Source: Zopfochytrium polystomum
Lineage: Eukaryota; Chytridiomycota; Chytridiomycetes; Chytridiales; Chytridiaceae
DNA: 45,152 bases
Direction: 5' to 3'
Assembly (NCBI GenBank): GCA_025765615.1
Contig: JAIVFJ010000412.1
Location: 1 to 45,152, forward strand
Shown: piece by piece, positions 39,476-45,152 of the stretch
How the letters are laid out: every line of letters begins with the position of its first letter
Position numbering within the stretch: the first letter of the stretch is position 1
Translations under genes and position numbers: made by a program
The notes under the pieces: model-generated
What the model was told of the DNA's origin: nothing
Databases searched by the model: none
Seen by the model: the letters and a program-made list of their open reading frames with translations, nothing else

Positions 39476-40440
39476 ATTCACAAACAACTTACTGGTTTTA
39501 TAAAGCTTGTAATAAGAGCAAAAAGAGGGTATCAACTATTTGCAGTTTAGTTATTTGGGGGGAGCTAAGTTCTCTGCAGGTTTCAAGCCATGATGGGCAA
39601 CAGTTCATAACATGGTAAGTAGCTCCACAAAATTTTTCAAGCTTCTTACAATCTCTTATCAATTTCCTGCAATTTCAACCCATCACAGCTGTATTAAAAC
39701 GGCTTTGTTAATGTTTTACAAGCGATGTAAGTTTTCTTCGGAAATTCAAGAGTTCTGCACTGAAATCCGAATGACAAAAACACCCAGCTGTCCTATGAAT
39801 ACCAGCTTCATGTGCAACATATCCACCACACGTGCGCGAAATTTCATGCTGATCTGTCAAAAAACGCAAAGTGGATATAATGAACTGTACCATCAATTTT
39901 GTCATTTCCGCGAAAACATTTGTCACCCCGCTCTATCTTGAAGTGAAGGGAACGGGCCACATATTCAGTTAGACAAACTTCGTCAATACTCAATAAACGT
40001 TGTGAAAGTTGTAAATACAGTGTCAGGTTGTGACGTAAGATGCTGCGTGAAACTGTTAGTTGTGTGGTGGTCGTGTCAATAAGTCCAGCTAATACTATCT
40101 TTCAAATCCAGGAATTGGAGGAAAATCTTTCAACGGTCTTTAAAATTGAAGCCCAAATCCTAAAGATGACTACAGGGGGTGAAATCTGTAGAGAATTGAG
40201 GGGAGATTATTTTCACGTATTCAACGCTACAGGCCAATACACTGCTGCTATTGCAGATGGGGGCATAAGGCAGTGGCTCAATTTGATCCAACGTACTGAT
40301 TTTTTATGGTGGAATATTTGTGTGACATTGATATAGTCAAAGCATCTTCAAACCTTCACAAACAACTTATTGGATGTATAAAGCATTCAATAAGGGCAAA
40401 AATGGCAGCAGTTTCAGGCTAGCTCTATTCAATGTTTTTT
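39476..40440. repeat. AT-rich repeat with internal direct duplications
   Basis: TTCACAAACAACTTAYTGG and TATAAAGC..AATAAG.GCAAAAA occur at about 39476-39530 and again at about 40358-40405. A segment at 39745-39945 resembles 43995-44190 on the far side of the Harbinger element (shared GCGAAATTTCAT..TGATCTGTCAAAAA-like core). Probably an old non-coding transposon family. No coding capacity seen. Confidence 0.5.
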
Positions 40441-40622
40441 GTTCATTGTTTATGAGAGACATAAGGGGGAGATTATAGGACGGGATTGGATGATGGACCG
40501 AAAAAAACCGAGACAAAAAATAAACGAGGAATGAAAGAAATCAAACCTCGATCCGCGACAGCAGGAACTCAAACCCACCTCGGGGGGTTGGTCTGAGTCC
40601 AATCCTTGCTGGAATCAAGCGG

Positions 40623-42100
40623 TTGCGAAAAATCAAAACAAATTTATCGAAAATGGATGAATCACACAACCCCCCAGAGACCCGTCCACCTGACACTGCA
40701 GCAACAGCCGCCGATGTCGTCCACAGAATACCTGACGCACTTGCCACAGCAGTCAACGAACGCATGGCTGCACCCGCCCGCCGCAAGTGTTACCTCAGGA
40801 ATTCAGAGATTCCATCGGCAAAAGCAGCTGTGAAAAGAAAGAGAAGATCAGCGGAACAGATCCTTTTGGCGAATGAGGCGAAGCAGAAGGCGAAGTTCTT
40901 GAAACTGGCAAAAAGGGCAAGAATCGAAGACGAAAAGCGACTGAAGACTGTACACAAAGCCAATCAGAAGGTGCAACTGCAGCAGCGCAAAGCTCCTTCT
41001 GTCCCTCTTTTTCTTTGGAACGATGAGCTAACTCTCCAAGCCGTGGAGATGTACAAATCAATTAAAAGCGAGCACTGGGAGGCGTCAAAGAATGTCCCTG
41101 GCTTCTTCCATTTTCAGCGTATCTACCTGCAAACGTAGATGTTCACAAGGGTACGCATTTGATTCATGTAGTTGAAGGCAGATAATGATCAGTTCTGCGC
41201 CTTTGCAATTGAAAAAAACAGGCGCGGTACAACCATCTGTCTTTGCTTTCGTCCAATACAGTGTTGAACCGCTGGAAGAAGGTTCACACTGTGTGTAAGC
41301 AGATCCATGATCGCTGCAAGCAAACAGGAGGCGGTGGGCTTCCGGAGCAGTTGGCCAAGAATGATATGTCTCAGAAGGTATACGATTCTGTGGTTGCCTT
41401 CATGGCAGACAACCCTGCTTTCGGAGCAGAGGGGCTGCAGAACGGCGCAACTGTGGATATGCCACTGCCACCCACCCCTCATCCTCCTTCACCAGTCACC
41501 AACCTTCTACCTCTTCCTACATACGACATGGAAATTGACAGTACTGTTCCATGTGAACTCGATCAGGAAATCGAAGGTTAGTGTTCTCCTCTGTTGCCCC
41601 CAACTTACTTCCGCTTCAGAGCCCACAGAGGCGCTTCTCGAAGTCGAAAACAAGGAAAATGCTCCTCCGGCATTCCTCAACTTGATGTTGCTTCCATCAC
41701 TCCTGGTGAGATCTTCGAATGTCCCAGCTTTAGCCACTCCATTAACTGCTCCTTCGAAGCCAAAGACAAGCCTGCCCCACAGGTATCGGACACAAGCCTG
41801 GTGAAAGTTGAGACGGTTCAAAATGTCCGGCACGTGGGACCACTTCAAGCTTCATCATCAAATCGGCCGCCGCGTAGCCCTGCACAGCGTGGTCGACCCC
41901 GTCGTACCACCCCTTCCTGTCCAAGCCGAGCTCAAAGCACTGATTCAGCAGCAGACGCATTTCTGCTGCAGTATATAGCCGACCAGGCAAAGCGAGACGC
42001 AGAGTATGAGCAGCACCAGATTGAGGTGGATCGTCGGAAACGCTCTTACAGACCAGATTTTGTTTGCTATGCTGGAGAGGTTGCAGAAAACACAGCTTGA
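40623..42100 (+). pseudogene. Harbinger Myb/trihelix-like DNA-binding protein
   Basis: Open block 40623-41138 has a basic, Lys-rich coiled region (KAAVKRKRRSAEQILLANEA) and the first helix of a trihelix domain (LFLWNDELTLQAVEMYKSIK). After a probable intron ending in CAG near 41221, the domain continues (ARYNHLSLLSSNTVLNRWKK, VHTVCKQIHDRCKQTGGGG), with a Pro-rich region and an acidic stretch to 41581. A last block (41594-42100) is basic and ends QYIADQAKRDAEYEQHQIEV. Such proteins accompany Harbinger transposases, bring them to the nucleus and to the element ends. At least one join does not keep phase, so I treat it as broken or incompletely resolved. Confidence 0.6.
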
Positions 42101-42399
42101 GAAATCCGGCATTCGATGGATAAGTCCGTTTTTGTTGTGGCATTTAGGCATCCCTTTATGCAGTTGATTTCCCATTCTACAACGATTAGCAGTGCCCCTC
42201 TCTTACATTTGATGTTGAAGGTATTCTTCTTACGGTTTGCATTTGCGCAAAACCGTCGTTACTGAAGGCATTCTGTTGGCAGTGATTCCCATTTTACGTG
42301 TAGAGCCTCATTAGTTCGTGTAATATATGTAAATAGTAGATACAACATTGTGCACTGAAACTTATATTGATTGAGAGGTTGGCGCCTCAACCGGCGAGC

Positions 42400-43720
42400 C
42401 CAGCTCACAACGCGTGTCGATCATCCACTGTGCGCCTTCGCGTATTCGATCAATGGAAAGGGCAGGAATCATCAGAGGGCTGGTCATCTGGTGAGAGAGG
42501 CACCAGCTCCGAAAACACAGCCTCAGTTGCTGTGCGCTTGTCCCACTCTTGCATGTACAGGCTGGATGAGCGATTGTTCAGAAGGTTGTGCAAACGCCAT
42601 ACAGCAGAACGTCACATCACGGGCAAACTCTGGTGTCGCCTCCTGTGGTGTGAGGAGAATACGGAAGCGTCCCTTTCAGCATGCCAAATGCACGTTCGAC
42701 AACAATCCTCATGATAGAAGCGAGTTAGCATGTGAGAATCAAATCAACGTGCGCACCGCGTGGATGAGTGTAGAAAGTTGAAGTTTACTTCGTCTTCAGA
42801 CGTGCTGGAAAACGGAGGCATTATGTATCTGCTTACTGCATATCCTGAGTCTCCGATCAAATAGGATCTGTCTGGAAAGACGGCCGAAGCCTGAAGAAGG
42901 GAAGGAGAGCTTCAAGCGACCACCAACAATGTCGAAGAGATGGAAGGAGCACTGCCACCAAGAGAACAACACAAATGATCATGGAGCTTGCTGTCAAGGG
43001 CGTGGGCAGGCAGAGGGGCAGGGGTTTTCCACAAATGCCATCTCACCTCAAGGCGAGAACGTATATCTGAGAGGCTGAACAGGCGACTGTCATGGAGTGA
43101 TCCTGGAGCGCTGCCACAAACCTGTACCTTCGTCAGATCCAATCAGTCGCTGCAATACCTACATCGCGGAAGTTTCCAGCCCCATCGACAATAGCCTGAA
43201 AAGCAATAGACGAGTATCCTTTCTGGTTGATGTACGCATTCCACTTGTCGTTGATGGGCTTTTGATCGGGATGTGCGTGCCGTCAATTGCGCCAACTGCA
43301 CCTGTCAAACCATGTTTCGATGAGAATGAGTGCTCAATGAAGGCCCATCCTTCGACGTCATCTTTCGTGGGATACCTTCAGTTAAGAATATTAACGTGAG
43401 GCAATGAGATTTTTTAAGTAGGGTTGGGGGATGGCCACACATACTGGACCACTCGGCAGTAGAAGACCTTTCGAACCAATTGAACGAACTGGATTGCAGC
43501 GGCACGGGCAGTCTCTTTTCCAACGTTGAACATCCGATACTGTTGATACGAGCAGCCTGTGCTGAGGCGGTACAGCCCCATTGCAACAACAGCCTCAATC
43601 TCAAAGGGCCGACCCCTGTTGGTGCTGCTCGAATGAAAGGGTGCAACTCGTCTGTTATCCACTTGAAGTCATCCTGAGTGACTCGAAACCGCGTGGTGAA
43701 ATTTGGGGCTGAAGCCAAAG
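42400..43720 (-). pseudogene. Harbinger DDE transposase relic
   Basis: Minus-strand blocks in order: FRVTQDDFKWITDELHPFIR and the helix-turn-helix AVVAMGLYRLSTGCSYQQY (43660-43480), the first catalytic Asp in GAIDGTHIPIK (around 43280), the second in GSLHDSRLFSLSDIRSRLE (around 43085), and the catalytic Glu in VVERAFGMLKG (around 42700), followed by CCMAFA and SLYMQEWDKRTATEAVFSEL. All three acidic residues survive, but frames change at least four times and a stop follows TDWI near 43130. Harbinger transposase cuts and pastes the element at TWA sites. This copy cannot encode a whole protein as read. Confidence 0.75.
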
Positions 43721-43994
43721 CCTTCTGATATCCCCACGGGGAACGGCAACCCGCTCTTTCGAACGTTTAAGCGGCGTCTGCGGCGTCGGAGGAGCAAAAT
43801 GGCGAGAGCGACCAGCCTCGCCGACAAGCGACTCATAACCAAGTTTGCTGGATAGGGCGTGGATCGAACGAGAATTGAAACAAAAAGTCCTTGGTCGGAA
43901 CGAAAAGTCGTGCGGTTTCCTCTTTCAATTTTTTTCAGTTCCTGTTTCGATCTGGTCCTATAACCCCCCCTAAGTTTTTCTTGGAAATTTCTGG

Positions 43995-44190
43995 TTTCTG
44001 AACCAAAAATATAATTTCAATATGACCCTGCTGAACCATGTGCCAACTTCATGCACCATGTTGTGCTAACAATCCACCACGCATGTGCGAAATTTCATTT
44101 CGATCTGTCAAAAATTCGCAAGTTTGGCAAAGTGAATGTACTGCACTATAATTTTTGCCATTTCCAAACTCTTGTCACCCCACTGAACCT
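43995..44190. repeat. AT-rich repeat related to 39745-39945
   Basis: Shared words CCACCACGCATGTGCGAAAT versus CCACCACACGTGCGCGAAAT and TTTGTCACCCC versus CTTGTCACCCC, in the same orientation at roughly two-thirds identity by eye. Old dispersed repeat flanking the Harbinger element. Confidence 0.55.
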
Positions 44191-44809
44191 GCAGTAGTAA
44201 TGTTCATATTTATTTACTTGCCGGACCCGACGAACAGCAGTCCTGGCGCAAGTGCACCAGGAGAAATGCTTTTCATTATTGGCCCCACAGACCACTGGGA
44301 CGGACGGCACCGGAGCAGCGGCTGCGGCGCTCCCTTGCGTTGATGTCGTTACTCTGGTTGGGAAGCAGTGACTGGAGATGGAGAAGGAGGGCAACAACAA
44401 ACAACAACGACACAATAACAACACAACAGCGGCTCCCGGCGGCGACAGGGACCAAACAAAATTGCTGGGATGACGTCAGCTCCGTGAAAAAAACAGTGGT
44501 GGAGGGGCTCTCAGAGCCCCAAATTCATTAACAGCGTTAAGACAAAGACTTACCACCCCCAGCTCCTACTAGCCCACCAACGCCGCCCACAGATAAATGG
44601 ATATCGTTTACAACATCCCCCACATGAAGGTACTCAACTTCGTCTGCCACGCCTTCTCGACTCACTGCACGCACATCAACAGTTTCGCCAAGTCCTTCCT
44701 CCGCGACAGGATCTCCCTCACTTGCCGCAGCAAGCCGAAAATAAAGGAGGGTAGTCGGGATTGCGAGGGTTGAAGAGGATCAAGCTGTATCCGCCATTGG
44801 TTGGGTCTG
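44191..44809. other. No recognised gene
   Basis: Contains an AAC-type simple stretch (44390-44430) and short frames without motif. Confidence 0.35.
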
Positions 44810-45148
44810 TTACGACTCTAGCAGATTTAGGGTATCGGTCCATGAGAAAGGCAAGATCGAGCGCCAAGGAAGTCGTCCATTTTCAAAGAGAACAGAAAGA
44901 CCAAATTCGTCCATGCTCAGCACAGAACGCGAGTTTGGCAAGACCCTATCGAGAAAAATACGTGCCCAGTCGGATGATAGTTCCACAGATAGCGATTCCC
45001 TGCGAACCGTTTCAACGGTTGAATGGTAAACGGATGGCTTCTCCAAAAGCGCAGGTTCTTCCAGGAAAAGAGCTTGTCGCCATAGATTATCTCGCCCGTT
45101 AAAACATGACCGCCTTAAAAACAGGAGAAAGAGCAGTAGGTAGCACAA
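44810..45148 (-). CDS. Unrecognised ORF at the window edge, probably partial
   Basis: 112 codons: hydrophobic start MCYLLLFLLFLRR, then NGRDNLWRQALFLEEPALLE, RIFLDRVLPNSRSVLSMDEF, ENGRLPWRSILPFSW. In the adjoining frame (44740-44820) TDPTNGGYSLILFNPRNPDY continues protein-like, suggesting a frameshift or intron. It may be part of a larger gene beyond the right edge. No known domain. Confidence 0.3.
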   Translation of the reverse strand: MCYLLLFLLFLRRSCFNGRDNLWRQALFLEEPALLEKPSVYHSTVETVRRESLSVELSSDWARIFLDRVLPNSRSVLSMDEFGLSVLFENGRLPWRSILPFSWTDTLNLLES

Positions 45149-45152
45149 AGAA

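Larger units (their letters stand above)
40465..43970. mobile_element. PIF/Harbinger DNA transposon (degenerate) with Myb-like and DDE genes
   Basis: The 3506-bp unit is flanked by the 3-bp duplication TAA (40462-40464 and 43971-43973), the TWA target typical of Harbinger. The terminal inverted repeats begin GGGGGAGATTATAGGAC on the left and, read inward on the minus strand, GGGGGGGTTATAGGACC on the right. Inside are a Myb/SANT-like protein gene (plus) and a Harbinger transposase (minus) facing each other, the two-gene layout known for this superfamily. Frames are broken in the transposase, so this copy looks non-autonomous. Confidence 0.82.

Noticed and set aside
1..45152. CRISPR arrays, operons, phage or prokaryotic origin signals
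   Set aside because: None seen; all regular repeats are microsatellites or transposon parts and the genes are intron-containing.

Overview
This window is eukaryotic nuclear DNA, most likely from a fungus. Genes have short GT-AG introns (about 60-350 bp). There are poly-A/T runs and many CT, CA, AGAC and GTCT microsatellites, and no operons or ribosome-binding sites. Recognisable host genes include a UBL3-type prenylated ubiquitin-fold protein, an S33 alpha/beta-hydrolase peptidase, an RRP36 relic and an ankyrin-repeat family. Several transposon classes and a decayed member of a multicopy protein family I know from fungal genomes are also present. I cannot place the species; an early-diverging fungus is only a guess.

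Layout. 1-2.05 kb: decayed multicopy fungal gene. 2.19-5.38 kb (minus) and 8.95-12.92 kb (plus): two closely related, recently inserted Ty3/Gypsy chromovirus-type LTR retrotransposons with perfect 5-bp target duplications. 5.4-8.9 kb: a serine/threonine-rich single-pass membrane protein gene (minus), then microsatellites. 13.6-14.6 kb: RRP36 pseudogene. 14.9-16.9 kb: multi-pass membrane protein. 17.3-22.0 kb: ankyrin cluster, one intact gene plus three relics. 22.5-23.5 kb: secreted Cys-containing protein. 24.3-25.0 kb: UBL3-like gene. 25.3-28.9 kb: nested transposon debris (Ty1/Copia relic, LTR-like repeats, broken Tc1/mariner, LTR fragment, possible SINE). 29.9-32.5 kb: second intact ankyrin gene plus a relic. 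32.7-34.9 kb: S33 peptidase. 36.1-37.2 kb: single-pass membrane protein. 37.2-40.4 kb: no convincing gene. 40.47-43.97 kb: PIF/Harbinger element with TAA duplication, convergent Myb-like and DDE genes. 44-45.15 kb: old repeat and an unrecognised edge ORF.

The most unusual system is the chromovirus family. The more complete copy has Gag, protease, integrase and a chromodomain, but no reverse transcriptase or RNase H; degenerate repeats occupy part of that interval. Both copies nevertheless have LTR pairs that look identical by eye and intact target duplications, so they moved recently and presumably used enzymes supplied in trans. The LTRs carry long arrays matching heat-shock-factor sites upstream of a TATA box. 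The primer-binding site is an 11-nt complement of the predicted transcript 5' end, as in Tf1-type self-priming. The gag-pol overlap has a -1 slippery heptamer followed by a perfect 8-bp stem. The second copy lost the integrase core by a 774-bp deletion between 8-bp direct repeats.
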